A DNA stretch of 64,000 nt from Sphingomonas alba. GTDB lineage: Bacteria; Pseudomonadota; Alphaproteobacteria; Sphingomonadales; Sphingomonadaceae. Position 1 is the stretch's first letter. Each line of letters begins with the position of its first letter. The stretch is from the NCBI RefSeq assembly GCF_023516555.1, contig NZ_JAMGBD010000002.1, positions 248,001-312,000 on the forward strand, written 5' to 3'. Shown one piece after another: positions 56,875-64,000 of this stretch. Both the position numbers and the translations under genes were made by a program. Below the pieces are notes generated by a model. It ran no database searches, was not told the origin of the DNA, and saw only the letters and a list, made by a program, of their open reading frames with translations.

Positions 56875-58016
56875 TGAGCCGCCTCCCCCGACGGTAAGGT
56901 GAAGTGGAATGCGGTGCCGCCTTCAGCTTTGTGTTCGAACCAGATTCTGCCACCGTGCGATTCAATGATGGTCCGGCATATCGAAAGGCCAATCCCCATG
57001 CCTGTCTGCTTAGTCGTGACGAAAGGCCGGAAGAGCTGATCGGCTACATCTGAGGCGATCCCAGATCCCGTATCCTCGACGCTAAGCGCCACCATATCAT
57101 CGGGCGCAGGCGCCGAACGAATTGTCAGTGAACGGATCGGGCTGTCCAGCATGGCATCGATTGCGTTGCGAATGAGATTGGTCAGAACCTGCTGGATTTG
57201 AATGCGATCGACGAACACCTCGTCTGCGTCTGGGTCGAGTTGCACCGAAACCTCGATGCCGTGTTCGCGGGACCCTACCAGTGCCAGGGCGTTTGCTTCG
57301 GTGACGAGACGCGCCAATGATTCCACGCGGCGATCCGCATCTCCGGGCCTCACGAACTCGCGCAATCTGTGAACAATCTGACCAGCGCGGATGGTTTCCT
57401 TGGCGGCTTCGTCTACCGCCTCGCGAACGAGCATCAAATTCGGGTCGCTAGTTTCTGGAATCAAATCGCGCGCGGCTTCGCAATAATTGGCGATGGCGGT
57501 CAGGGGTTGGTTAAGCTCATGAGCCAGCGATGAGGCTAGCGATGCCATCTCGCTGACGCGGCCGACATGGGCCAATTCCGACTGAAGATCCTGAAGGCGA
57601 AGATCGGTCTCCTGGCGATGGGTGATGTCGTGAATGAAGCCGGTGAAAATCCGTCTCTCGCCAAGCCAGGCTTCGCCAATCGAGAGTTCGATCGGAAACG
57701 TATAGCCGTCACGGTGCCGCGCAGTGGTCACTCGACCGATCCCGATGATCTTACGGTCGCCGGTTTTGCGGTAGTTCGCGAGATAGGCGTCGTGCCGTTC
57801 GCGGTCTGGCGAAGGCATCAACATTGCCACATTCTCTCCGATCACCTCAGCTTCCGCATAGCCGAACATCTTTTCCGCGGCTGCGCTGAACGAGATGATA
57901 TGACCCGTCTCGTCGATCACCACCATGGCATCCGGAACGGTTGCCAGGATCGATCGTAGGTGCGCCTCCCTCTCTTCCGGAGACACATAACGGGTTTGGT
58001 CACGCCGGCTGCTCAT
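56871..58016 (-). CDS. fixL: FixL-type PAS sensor histidine kinase, haem ligand conserved
   Basis: 381 residues, soluble (no membrane helix). The PAS domain (TVPDAMVVIDETGHIISFS) carries RERHDAYLANYRK and KIIGIGRV, in which His75 and Arg95 align with haem ligand His200 and gating Arg220 of Bradyrhizobium FixL, same spacing of 20. H-box SSLAHELNQPLTAIANYCEA, N-box LTNLIRNAIDAM, G1 EDTGSGI and G2 GMGIGLSICRTIIESHGG. An oxygen-sensing kinase co-translated with fixJ. Confidence 0.9.
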   Translation of the reverse strand: MSSRRDQTRYVSPEEREAHLRSILATVPDAMVVIDETGHIISFSAAAEKMFGYAEAEVIGENVAMLMPSPDRERHDAYLANYRKTGDRKIIGIGRVTTARHRDGYTFPIELSIGEAWLGERRIFTGFIHDITHRQETDLRLQDLQSELAHVGRVSEMASLASSLAHELNQPLTAIANYCEAARDLIPETSDPNLMLVREAVDEAAKETIRAGQIVHRLREFVRPGDADRRVESLARLVTEANALALVGSREHGIEVSVQLDPDADEVFVDRIQIQQVLTNLIRNAIDAMLDSPIRSLTIRSAPAPDDMVALSVEDTGSGIASDVADQLFRPFVTTKQTGMGIGLSICRTIIESHGGRIWFEHKAEGGTAFHFTLPSGEAAQ

Positions 58017-58047
58017 TGGCGGAGATTAGCAGCGCCGAGGCGAAAAA

Positions 58048-58419
58048 CTATGATTTGGCTGACGCGGCCCATCCGATGGCACGCATGCTCGCGACGCGAA
58101 ACTCATTCATTGTGCCATCGGCTTCGGAAACGGCGATTTGACTGTCCAGGCGAAACGGACCGGATTCGATCGCTCCGCAGCTTTCGTTGGCACTGCCTTT
58201 CCAGCGAAGTACCCAAAGGCCGTTGTCGTTTTCAACATTCCCGAACTTGTCGGGCTCGGGCGACCAAAACCGCCTAGCGGTGGCGCGCAATGGACTTCGA
58301 CCCAGCGCTGCGGCATCGATTCGGCCATCGTCGCGGACAGGTACGCGCAAAAGGTAAGCGCGGCTGGCAGAGCCCTGAGGGAAAGTCGCGGTAGGCGCCA
58401 GTTCGAGGCGAATGGTCAT
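58048..58419 (-). CDS. Conserved hypothetical protein
   Basis: 123 residues from ATG 58419 (MTIRLELAPTATFPQGSASR), with an alternative ATG nine bases upstream. Ends NEFRVASMRAIG. I recall a family of small proteins in sphingomonads with the same MTIRLELA start and a late FRV; function unknown. The text RFWSPEPDKFGNVE suggests a beta-rich soluble domain. A TACGCAAT motif sits 46 bp upstream. Confidence 0.65.
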   Translation of the reverse strand: MTIRLELAPTATFPQGSASRAYLLRVPVRDDGRIDAAALGRSPLRATARRFWSPEPDKFGNVENDNGLWVLRWKGSANESCGAIESGPFRLDSQIAVSEADGTMNEFRVASMRAIGWAASAKS

Positions 58420-58464
58420 CCAACTCATTACTCGCTGATATGGGAGACCTGTTCGGCACGCTTA

Positions 58465-58472
58465 TACGCAAT
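58465..58472 (+). promoter_or_regulatory. TACGCAAT motif upstream of a conserved hypothetical gene
   Basis: 46 bp upstream of the ATG at 58419 (minus strand); differs from the other sites at the last base. Confidence 0.35.
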
Positions 58473-58520
58473 GGTACGGATGTAGCGCTAAAGGGTTTGG
58501 CAAAGGTCTCGCGCGCTCGG

Positions 58521-59126
58521 TTACTTTTGCTTTTGATGCGGTAAAACGATGCTCGGCCCGAGGTCCGACATAACCTGCCGAGCGTTGAAAGGATGTCCCT
58601 CGCTGGTTGACATCGGCCCCTTCCCGACCACGATTTCGGCAACGGCTTCAAACGATTCGACGGTAGTTACGTCTATCTGGCTTGCCCAGAACGGATCGCC
58701 ACGCCACGGATACCAATCGTTCCAGCCGTAACCCGGCCGATAGTAGCGCCAATAAGGACGCCAGTACCCATATTGGCCACCATACCATGGCCGATAAAAT
58801 GGGTCTGGATGGACGTAAGTCTGCACTTCATGCTCGGTTTGTCGATCGACGATTGCGAACCAGTCGTATCCGCTTTGAACCGTCAGCTCCGCCGCCCGGT
58901 ATAGCATGTAGCCTTCGACCCGATCCCTGGTGGTCAACTCATTGCCGTGAAAGCGAACCAGGAAGCGGTTCTCGGCGAGACGTTGTTCTGAGTAACCGCC
59001 ATGAATGCCCGCCGTCAGCTCAGGCTCGTAAGGCTGATACGGGGTAGGCGTCATGCATCCCGAAGCGGCAGCCAGGATTGCGAGGGTCAAAAGCGCACGC
59101 GACGGATTTCGGAGTCCAGAATGCAT
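58521..59126 (-). CDS. CC0125/CC1285-family lipoprotein
   Basis: 201 residues. Signal and lipobox LAILAAASGCMTP. The core GGYSEQRLAENRFLVRFHGNE ... RVEGYMLYRAAELTVQSGYDWF matches the CC0125/CC1285 lipoprotein family known from Caulobacter and sphingomonads, function unknown. An aromatic Tyr/Trp/Gly-rich region follows (WYGGQYGYWRPYWRYY). Probably lipid-anchored in the outer membrane. Confidence 0.85.
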   Translation of the reverse strand: MHSGLRNPSRALLTLAILAAASGCMTPTPYQPYEPELTAGIHGGYSEQRLAENRFLVRFHGNELTTRDRVEGYMLYRAAELTVQSGYDWFAIVDRQTEHEVQTYVHPDPFYRPWYGGQYGYWRPYWRYYRPGYGWNDWYPWRGDPFWASQIDVTTVESFEAVAEIVVGKGPMSTSEGHPFNARQVMSDLGPSIVLPHQKQK

Positions 59127-59182
59127 GTCTCAACTCCAGCCAGAGACTGAAAACTGTTACTTCGACGCCAAGGCCGTGCGCA

Positions 59183-59190
59183 TACGCAAA
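59183..59190 (+). promoter_or_regulatory. TACGCAAA motif in a divergent intergenic region
   Basis: 57 bp upstream of the lipoprotein start (59126, minus) and 83 bp upstream of the small frame at 59274. Confidence 0.4.
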
Positions 59191-59273
59191 TACACATAGC
59201 GGACTTTTACTTATGGCTCGCGAACGGCCGGAGAGTGACCTTCGCCGCTCATTCAGTCGCTGAGGAGGCAAAG

Positions 59274-59384
59274 ATGAGCGTACGACACGAAGCCGCAGTC
59301 CTGAAAAGTGCTCGGGAGCTTACCTCTCCGCCCTTGCGCCGAGCGTGTGATGATCACAGTTTCGAGATGCCGACCGTTATCTAA
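59274..59384 (+). CDS. Possible small protein, 36 aa
   Basis: A strong GAGGAGG lies five bases before ATG 59274. The product is MSVRHEAAVLKSARELTSPP followed by a short tail ending FEMPTVI. It stops six bases before the next membrane gene, so it could be a leader or a coupled small gene. Supported mainly by its ribosome site. Confidence 0.45.
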   Translation: MSVRHEAAVLKSARELTSPPLRRACDDHSFEMPTVI

Positions 59385-59390
59385 GGCTTC

Positions 59391-59699
59391 ATGGCGGCCA
59401 TGTTTTTCGGGTTCGTGACGGTTATGGCGATCGGCTTTGCTCACCCGGAACTCGTCATTCCGATGGCGATCAATTTCATTTTCCTGATAGGCTTCTTCGG
59501 CATTCCTGTCCTGTTTGTCATCGGATCCCCGCGCAGACTGGAGCCAGGCGCTCGACGCTGGTCCGAGTTCATGCGGAACGGTCTGATCACTGCGACCGGT
59601 CGAACCTCAGGCGGCGAGGCCGTTGTCTTAACCTTGATGCTTCCATTCTTCATCTTTTGCTGGGCAATCGTGGCGGTCATCATTGCGGCTTTGGCCTGA
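59391..59699 (+). CDS. Small membrane protein, unknown function
   Basis: 102 residues. Two or three hydrophobic segments: FFGFVTVMAIGFAHPELVI, AINFIFLIGFFGIPVLFVIG and VVLTLMLPFFIFCWAIVAV, with a basic loop (SPRRLEPGARRWSEFMRNG). It ends 11 bp before the L,D-transpeptidase, suggesting an operon. Family not recognised. Confidence 0.6.
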   Translation: MAAMFFGFVTVMAIGFAHPELVIPMAINFIFLIGFFGIPVLFVIGSPRRLEPGARRWSEFMRNGLITATGRTSGGEAVVLTLMLPFFIFCWAIVAVIIAALA

Positions 59700-59710
59700 G
59701 CGATCTCGCG

Positions 59711-60667
59711 ATGAGAAAGCTTGGCTTTTTGATGGCAGTCGCGCTGGCAACGGCGGCGCAGGCTGAGCGTGTCGAACCTGGCGCGAAATCCGTGGTCGAG
59801 ACAGTCAAGCACCTAAAGGCTGGGCAATTCGTCTGGGCACCGGGCATCGCCCCAGCCGGGCCTGTGCTCCTGATTGTCAACGTGCAGACGCAGCGCGCCG
59901 TCCTCTATCGCAACGGCGTTCCAATCGGCGCGACGACAGTGTCGACGGGCAAGGCGGGCCACAGCACGCCCACGGGCGTTTTCTCAATCCTCCAAAAGCA
60001 GGTCGAGCATTATTCATCAAAATACGACAGCGCCCCCATGCCCTACATGCAACGCCTAACCTGGTACGGAGTAGCGCTCCACGCCGGCAAGTTGCCGGGA
60101 TACCCTGCCTCCCACGGATGCATTCGTCTGCCTGCCGAATTTGCCAAATTACTGTACGGCGTGACGAAGCTCGGCATGACGATTGTCGTGGCCGACAGAC
60201 CCTCGTCTCCCCGCCTGGCAGTGGAGGCATGGCCGTTGGGTGGCGATGCCTCGCCTAGCAACGATTATCAGTGGCAACCTCAACTGTCCCCTGCAGGCCC
60301 GGTCTCAATCATTGTGAGCATTGCCGACAAGAGAGCCGTCGTCCTGCGCAACGGCGTCGAGATCGGATCCGCGGTCGTTACCGTAGATTCCGTTGCTCCG
60401 GGGACATGGGCTTATGAGCTCCGATCGGCAGAGGGTCATGAACAATGGATACGCCTCGCGATCGACGGCAACGAAAGCGCCGAGACGGCCGTGCCGAGCG
60501 AGGAATGGCAGCGGTTCCACGCTCCGGATGCCTTTAGATCCCTCGTTGCATCGATTGTCGAACCTGGGACCACGGTTGTCGTAACAGGCGACTCCTTGGT
60601 CGATGCATCAGCTGGTAGCGTTCAGTCACTCATTGAGTCCGAAGCTGCGGCTAGCCAACAGGAATGA
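59711..60667 (+). CDS. L,D-transpeptidase (YkuD domain), exported
   Basis: 318 residues from ATG 59711 with signal peptide MRKLGFLMAVALATAAQA. The YkuD active site HAGKLPGYPASHGCIRLP holds catalytic Cys, His and Arg. The domain begins VLLIVNVQTQRAVLYRNG. A second half (SIIVSIADKRAVVLRNG) repeats the start of the fold but lacks the SHGC motif, so it is a degenerate duplicate or substrate-binding domain. The enzyme makes 3-3 peptidoglycan cross-links or anchors proteins. Confidence 0.9.
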   Translation: MRKLGFLMAVALATAAQAERVEPGAKSVVETVKHLKAGQFVWAPGIAPAGPVLLIVNVQTQRAVLYRNGVPIGATTVSTGKAGHSTPTGVFSILQKQVEHYSSKYDSAPMPYMQRLTWYGVALHAGKLPGYPASHGCIRLPAEFAKLLYGVTKLGMTIVVADRPSSPRLAVEAWPLGGDASPSNDYQWQPQLSPAGPVSIIVSIADKRAVVLRNGVEIGSAVVTVDSVAPGTWAYELRSAEGHEQWIRLAIDGNESAETAVPSEEWQRFHAPDAFRSLVASIVEPGTTVVVTGDSLVDASAGSVQSLIESEAAASQQE

Positions 60668-60668
60668 A

Positions 60669-61103
60669 TTAGCGCCTAGTCCCCACCTCTGCGATCACTT
60701 CAGCCACGCGGCCGGGACCTTTGAAGACCTTTTGCAGTGAGCCGCCGCGGCCGAAAACGAACACCGCGCCCTCGCTCCGAGTGAAATTGGCTCCTTCCGC
60801 CGCGCATCCGGACATTGCGTCCCAAGCTGCACCTGCCTCGTCCCTAACCACGGTGACTGGTGTTGCAGGAACATCTTGCTCTGATTCGACTATGGCAAGC
60901 AGCCAGGCGTCATGCTTCGTGACGTCGTCCAAATGTGCTGCGTAAGCCTCCAGTTCGCTCGCCGCCCCTTTTTTATCGCTCGGGGTGAACAATATGACCA
61001 ACTCGTGCCCGATGAAATCAGCTGGGCTGACCGAGCCCTCTCTCAGTCTCAGTCGCACGTCTGGTATGCAGTGAGGCGCGTCCCCCTTTTCGGGCCAGAT
61101 CAA
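60669..61103 (-). CDS. Thioredoxin-fold-like protein lacking catalytic cysteines
   Basis: 144 residues, apparently starting at TTG 61103, four bases after the DksA-like stop. VSPADFIGHELVILFTPSDK resembles the opening of peroxiredoxins, but the peroxidatic Cys is absent (Ser/Asp at that place) and only one Cys (MSGCAAEG) is present. The last third GAVFVFGRGGSLQKVFKGPG also fits the fold. Probably a redox-inactive relative. Third gene of a GNAT/DksA-like operon. Confidence 0.6.
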   Translation of the reverse strand: MIWPEKGDAPHCIPDVRLRLREGSVSPADFIGHELVILFTPSDKKGAASELEAYAAHLDDVTKHDAWLLAIVESEQDVPATPVTVVRDEAGAAWDAMSGCAAEGANFTRSEGAVFVFGRGGSLQKVFKGPGRVAEVIAEVGTRR

Positions 61104-61106
61104 TAT

Positions 61107-61433
61107 TCATCTGCGCGACTCCTGGTTCGCACATTCGATACAAAGCGAGGTTTCTGGCTTAGCGGCGAGGCGGGCCGCACTAATCGGAGATCGGCACCGA
61201 ATACAGGTGCCGTAACTACCGTCCGCCATCCGTTGGAGGGCCTGCTTCACTGCAGCGATCTCCTGATCGACGAGCCGCCGTTCGGCATCAAGCGCATCAT
61301 CGTCTTCGACCTCGATTGCAGCCTCATCGGAGTCCCGGCTCAGAGGCTCTGCGAGGTCCGCTGCAAGACGGGCCCGGCGGCTGTTCAGCTCGACCAACAG
61401 GGATTCGAGCTGCGACATTGCATCGGGCTTCAT
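61107..61433 (-). CDS. TraR/DksA-type zinc-finger protein
   Basis: 108 residues. A coiled N-terminus (LESLLVELNSRRARLAADL) leads to a zinc finger GTCIRCRSPISAARLAAKP then SLCIECANQ, the C4 arrangement of DksA/TraR. The coiled-coil tip carries DDALDAERR. Such proteins bind the RNA polymerase secondary channel; short non-essential homologues like this are common beside stress genes. It overlaps the GNAT gene by ATGA. Confidence 0.87.
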   Translation of the reverse strand: MKPDAMSQLESLLVELNSRRARLAADLAEPLSRDSDEAAIEVEDDDALDAERRLVDQEIAAVKQALQRMADGSYGTCIRCRSPISAARLAAKPETSLCIECANQESRR

Positions 61434-61972
61434 GGCAGGACCTTCGAAAGTACCGTCAGCGTCCCGTCTTCCGGATGCTGGTGAGCCTGAAATCCCAGCT
61501 CCTCCTCCAAGGCGATCGCGGGGCGATTATCGCTGCTTTCCACTGCCACGGCTTTACCGAACCCCAGCGCCGCTGCCTGTTCACAACAATGGTCGAGCAT
61601 CGACCAGCCGATGCCCTGCCCCTTCAAATCGGACCGAACCAGCACGGCAATTTCGGCCTCATCCTGTGCCGGCGCACCGGCGATCATGCCTGTCGCCGCC
61701 AGACTTCCGTCGGCAGCATCAAAGGCGAGAAGACTTTCGACGCTTCCCGTAGCCGCTGCGATGGTCCTGTCTGCCAGCGGCCGATCCGGTTTGACGGAAC
61801 TCAGAAAGCGAAAGCGAAGGTCAGTCGGCGTTACCCGGCGGTAGAAGCGACCCAAGGCTTCTTCATCACCTTTTCCTGCCGACCTCACGTTTAGCCTCCG
61901 GCCAGCCCTTGTCTTCAGTTGTGCGCTCCACTCGGGGAGCATCTTGGGTGATTGAATCGGTCCCTGTGACAT
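61430..61972 (-). CDS. GNAT-family N-acetyltransferase
   Basis: 180 residues from ATG 61972 (a longer frame upstream has no support). Acetyl-CoA loop region IAVLVRSDLKGQGIGWSMLDH with the Q/RxxGxG/A pattern, then GKAVAVESSDNRPAIALEEELGF. The N-terminal text LNVRSAGKGDEEALGRFYRRV ... DLRFRF resembles the acetyltransferase domain fused to acyl-CoA synthetases (Pat type), so protein lysine acetylation is possible. A TACGCAAA site lies 61 bp upstream. Confidence 0.82.
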   Translation of the reverse strand: MSQGPIQSPKMLPEWSAQLKTRAGRRLNVRSAGKGDEEALGRFYRRVTPTDLRFRFLSSVKPDRPLADRTIAAATGSVESLLAFDAADGSLAATGMIAGAPAQDEAEIAVLVRSDLKGQGIGWSMLDHCCEQAAALGFGKAVAVESSDNRPAIALEEELGFQAHQHPEDGTLTVLSKVLP

Positions 61973-62032
61973 CGGTCGCGTCCAAAGAATATTCCAAGGC
62001 TGGAGAATGGCGTGGCGGTCGGAGAATTGGAC

Positions 62033-62040
62033 TACGCAAA
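62033..62040 (+). promoter_or_regulatory. TACGCAAA motif between GNAT operon and sodC
   Basis: 61 bp upstream of the GNAT start (minus strand) and 126 bp upstream of sodC. Confidence 0.4.
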
Positions 62041-62166
62041 GATCCTTAGCCAAAACGGGACATTAGACCGACAGGTGCGGGCGGAGTCCTTGGCCCAGCC
62101 GCGCTGAGGTCTCAGCCAGCGCGCGGCGTCATTGTGGGCATAGGGAAACGTCGGGAGGAAAACATC

Positions 62167-62691
62167 ATGAGAAGACTGGTTGGTATTTCGCTCATCCTTG
62201 CGTCGCAGGGGCCTGCAATCCTTGCCCAACCGCCTGCAGTGTCAAGCTATGACATTGTCACGGACGGCGGGCGCAAGGCTGGAACGGTGAGCCTGACCGA
62301 AGCGCCGAAGGGCCTCCTCATCCGTGTCGAAGCGGCAGGCCTGACGCCGGGCTGGCATGGAATGCACATCCATTCCGTGGCGACCTGCGCCGATCCAGGG
62401 TTCAAGGCTTCCGGCGGCCATGTCCATGACGCGTCATCCACATCGGTCCACGGCCTTTTGAACGCCAATGAAACTGACCTCGGCGATTTGCCCAATATTT
62501 ATGCCGGCCCTGACGGAAAGGCTGCAGCCGAGGTGCTGGCGCCCAACGTCTCGCTCGGTACCGCGGACGGCCGGTTGAACTTGCTGGACACCGACGGCTC
62601 GGCGCTCGTCATCCATGCCTCGCCCGACGACCATAGCAGTCAGCCGATCGGCGGTGCCGGCGCGCGCGTTGCCTGCGCGGCAATCAAATAA
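62167..62691 (+). CDS. sodC: Cu/Zn superoxide dismutase, one zinc ligand substituted
   Basis: 174 residues from ATG 62167, behind GGGAGG, with a signal peptide ending ILAQPP. Copper ligands are His67 and His69 (HGMHIHS), bridging His85 (SGGHVHD) and His150 (LVIHASPDDH). For zinc, His95 and Asp107 are present, but the position before GDLPN that is normally His (HxGDLPN) is Asp104 here (TDLGDLPN). The Cys74-Cys170 disulfide is conserved. Periplasmic superoxide detoxification is the expected role; metal affinity may differ. Confidence 0.88.
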   Translation: MRRLVGISLILASQGPAILAQPPAVSSYDIVTDGGRKAGTVSLTEAPKGLLIRVEAAGLTPGWHGMHIHSVATCADPGFKASGGHVHDASSTSVHGLLNANETDLGDLPNIYAGPDGKAAAEVLAPNVSLGTADGRLNLLDTDGSALVIHASPDDHSSQPIGGAGARVACAAIK

Positions 62692-62696
62692 GCCCT

Positions 62697-63317
62697 CTAA
62701 AGCCGAACGACCGCCAGCAGGCCCTCGATCTCGCCGGGCAGAATGAGCGCGTCGATCTCAAAGTCGGCGCGACCGAGGCCGCTTTCCCTCAATTCGGATT
62801 CAAGATCCTGCCGGCTGAAATGTCGATGGGTGGCGGATCCCGCAAAGCGCCATTTCGCCATCGATTCCGCAGCGGTCACATAAATACCGAGCGACGCGCC
62901 CGGCCGAGCAACGCGGCGGCATTGGTCGATGAACGAAGGGACGTCTCGGCAGAAATAGAGGATATTCGAGGCCAACAGGCGATCGAACGAATTCGGCTCG
63001 TACGGCAGGTTCATCATGTCGCCCTGGACCAGGCTTGCGCGACCTTCGCGAAGCGGCCGGCGCAAGGCCTTGCCCGCAATGCTGAGCATCGTCGCCGACC
63101 GGTCCAATCCGCTCCGGTAAGCCGCTTGCGGTACGGCGGCCAGGGCTGTGCCGTCGCCGCAGCCGATATCGAGGACGCGATGCGTGGAATCGATTTGCAG
63201 CGCTCCAACCAATGCTTCGGTCGGTACCTTGTTGGCGACCCGCATGATGGCGCCGACCAGCCGCCCGCCGACCCCCGACGGATTTGCAAGTTGCCGGCCG
63301 ACAGCGGTCCAGCTCAT
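62697..63317 (-). CDS. SAM-dependent class I methyltransferase
   Basis: 206 residues from ATG 63317, overlapping the TPR gene stop (TGATG). SAM-binding motif VLDIGCGDGTALAAVP, then GLDRSATML, VQGDMMNLPYEPNSFDRLL and ILYFCRDVPSFIDQCRRVARPG. It resembles the Methyltransf_11 (UbiE-like) group; substrate unknown. Co-translated with the TPR gene upstream. Confidence 0.85.
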   Translation of the reverse strand: MSWTAVGRQLANPSGVGGRLVGAIMRVANKVPTEALVGALQIDSTHRVLDIGCGDGTALAAVPQAAYRSGLDRSATMLSIAGKALRRPLREGRASLVQGDMMNLPYEPNSFDRLLASNILYFCRDVPSFIDQCRRVARPGASLGIYVTAAESMAKWRFAGSATHRHFSRQDLESELRESGLGRADFEIDALILPGEIEGLLAVVRL

Positions 63318-63967
63318 CAGAGCTTGGCGAGAAGCGCTTTGACCTCGGCGCGGCGGCCCGCGTCCCACACTGGCCGGTCCGGGTTGGCCGGAGCCTGGAG
63401 CGCACGCTGCAGATATTGCTTCGCGGCGGCCTTGTGCCCTTCCTGGGAGAGGAAGTCGCCAAAGAAGAAATTGTTATCGAGCCCGCGCGGGTCTTCCGCC
63501 AGCGCCTCCTGGAAATAACGCTGGGCCTTGGCAGTGCTGCCGAACCCGATCGGCCAGCCGGGCACCTTGTAATAGAGGACGCCGAGGCTCATCGCCGCGC
63601 CACCATCCGCGACCTTGGGATTGATCGCATATGCCTGGGCAAGGATGTCGCGGGCTCGGGTCGCAAGCCCCAGTTGCTTCAATGTCGAGGCCCGTGCTGC
63701 CTCCTCGCTGACGACAATGCCTTCCCAAAGCAGGGGCTCCGCCTTGCCGGGATATTTCACGGTGACCTGGTGCGCTTCCTTCTCCAACGCCGCGAGCTGG
63801 TTATACTGCGCATTCTTGTCGCGCACCTGGTAGCGGATGTGCGCCCATCCATTGTTGATGCGCATGACGTCGCCGGCCATCGCCGAGCTATCCGCGGCGG
63901 CGGCGGGGGCCGCCAGCGCGGCGAGCGCGATTCCAATGAGGGTCATTCGCATGTAGCCAAGTGGCAT
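63317..63967 (-). CDS. Exported TPR-like protein
   Basis: 216 residues from ATG 63967, behind AAAGGAAAG. Signal peptide MTLIGIALAALAAPAAAAD. Helical repeats of TPR type: EAARASTLKQLGLATRARDIL, MSLGVLYYKVPGWPIGFGS, AKAQRYFQEALAEDPRGLDNN and KAAAKQYLQRALQAP. Probably a periplasmic scaffold protein; it resembles the TRAP transporter-associated TatT group only loosely. Its upstream promoter region runs to the window end. Confidence 0.75.
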   Translation of the reverse strand: MPLGYMRMTLIGIALAALAAPAAAADSSAMAGDVMRINNGWAHIRYQVRDKNAQYNQLAALEKEAHQVTVKYPGKAEPLLWEGIVVSEEAARASTLKQLGLATRARDILAQAYAINPKVADGGAAMSLGVLYYKVPGWPIGFGSTAKAQRYFQEALAEDPRGLDNNFFFGDFLSQEGHKAAAKQYLQRALQAPANPDRPVWDAGRRAEVKALLAKL

Positions 63968-64000
63968 TTGACTTTCCTTTTCGTGGCTTAGTTCGGGAAG

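Overview
The window looks like chromosome from a sphingomonad alphaproteobacterium. The sequence is GC-rich and densely packed with many ATGA or TGATG gene overlaps. Family content points the same way: a PrsK/PrsR PEP-CTERM two-component pair, an NDUFS4-like complex I accessory subunit, a CC0125/CC1285-type lipoprotein, tandem DUF885 proteins, DUF4402 and MHS-family transporters. This is inferred from protein families; there is no 16S gene or taxonomic marker in the window.

Layout. (1) 1-31 kb is core-type chromosome: an aldo/keto reductase; prsK-prsR; two tandem Tat-exported DUF885 proteins followed by an MHS transporter with no canonical start codon; SYLF and EF-hand proteins; a TPR-sulfotransferase; a YadA-like trimeric adhesin with a clean terminator; an orphan MASE1-PAS histidine kinase; an ABC-F ATPase; a PepSY/OmpR/kinase sensory operon; an M13 peptidase; a polyprenyl diphosphate synthase; hrpB with an NDUFS4-like gene; a CpdA-like phosphodiesterase; and a wecB gene that also lacks a canonical start. 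(2) 31.03-52.45 kb is a 21.4 kb integrative element inserted in the 3' end of a tRNA-Glu(CTC) gene. It is bounded by perfect 48 bp direct repeats, with a tyrosine recombinase at the right end and matching integrase-arm-like repeats inside both ends. Its left arm carries an AlpA-like regulator behind 19 bp palindromic operators, a coiled-coil/RepA-like (AAA_25-type) ATPase and phage-flavoured unknown genes. The middle carries an RHS-repeat polymorphic toxin with a probable immunity gene. The right half carries an SRAP protein, a ClpP-like periplasmic protein, an overlapping Excalibur/surface-adhesin/SNase-like gene set, lipoproteins and a PD-(D/E)XK-like nuclease. Between that nuclease and the integrase is a striking non-coding array: nine GGCAACGG-type motifs, three of them in composite units of fixed spacing, then a long hairpin and an AT-rich palindrome. 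It resembles an iteron-type replication origin. (3) 52.5-64 kb is a stress and oxygen-sensing region: a frameshifted Crp/Fnr regulator, a universal stress protein, a PNPOx-like flavoprotein, Hsp20, FixJ and FixL (haem ligand conserved), envelope proteins, an L,D-transpeptidase, a GNAT/DksA-like/thioredoxin-like operon, Cu/Zn superoxide dismutase with a substituted zinc ligand, a methyltransferase and a TPR protein.

The most interesting leads are: (a) the tRNA-Glu element as a possible self-replicating or satellite-like element, with a RepA-like ATPase at one end and composite iterons at the other; (b) its RHS toxin/immunity pair; (c) two independent genes apparently starting at ATC and CTG; (d) a TACGCAAA-type motif recurring 45-60 bp upstream of stress genes around fixLJ. 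All calls rest on reading the sequence and remembered family motifs; no database search was run.
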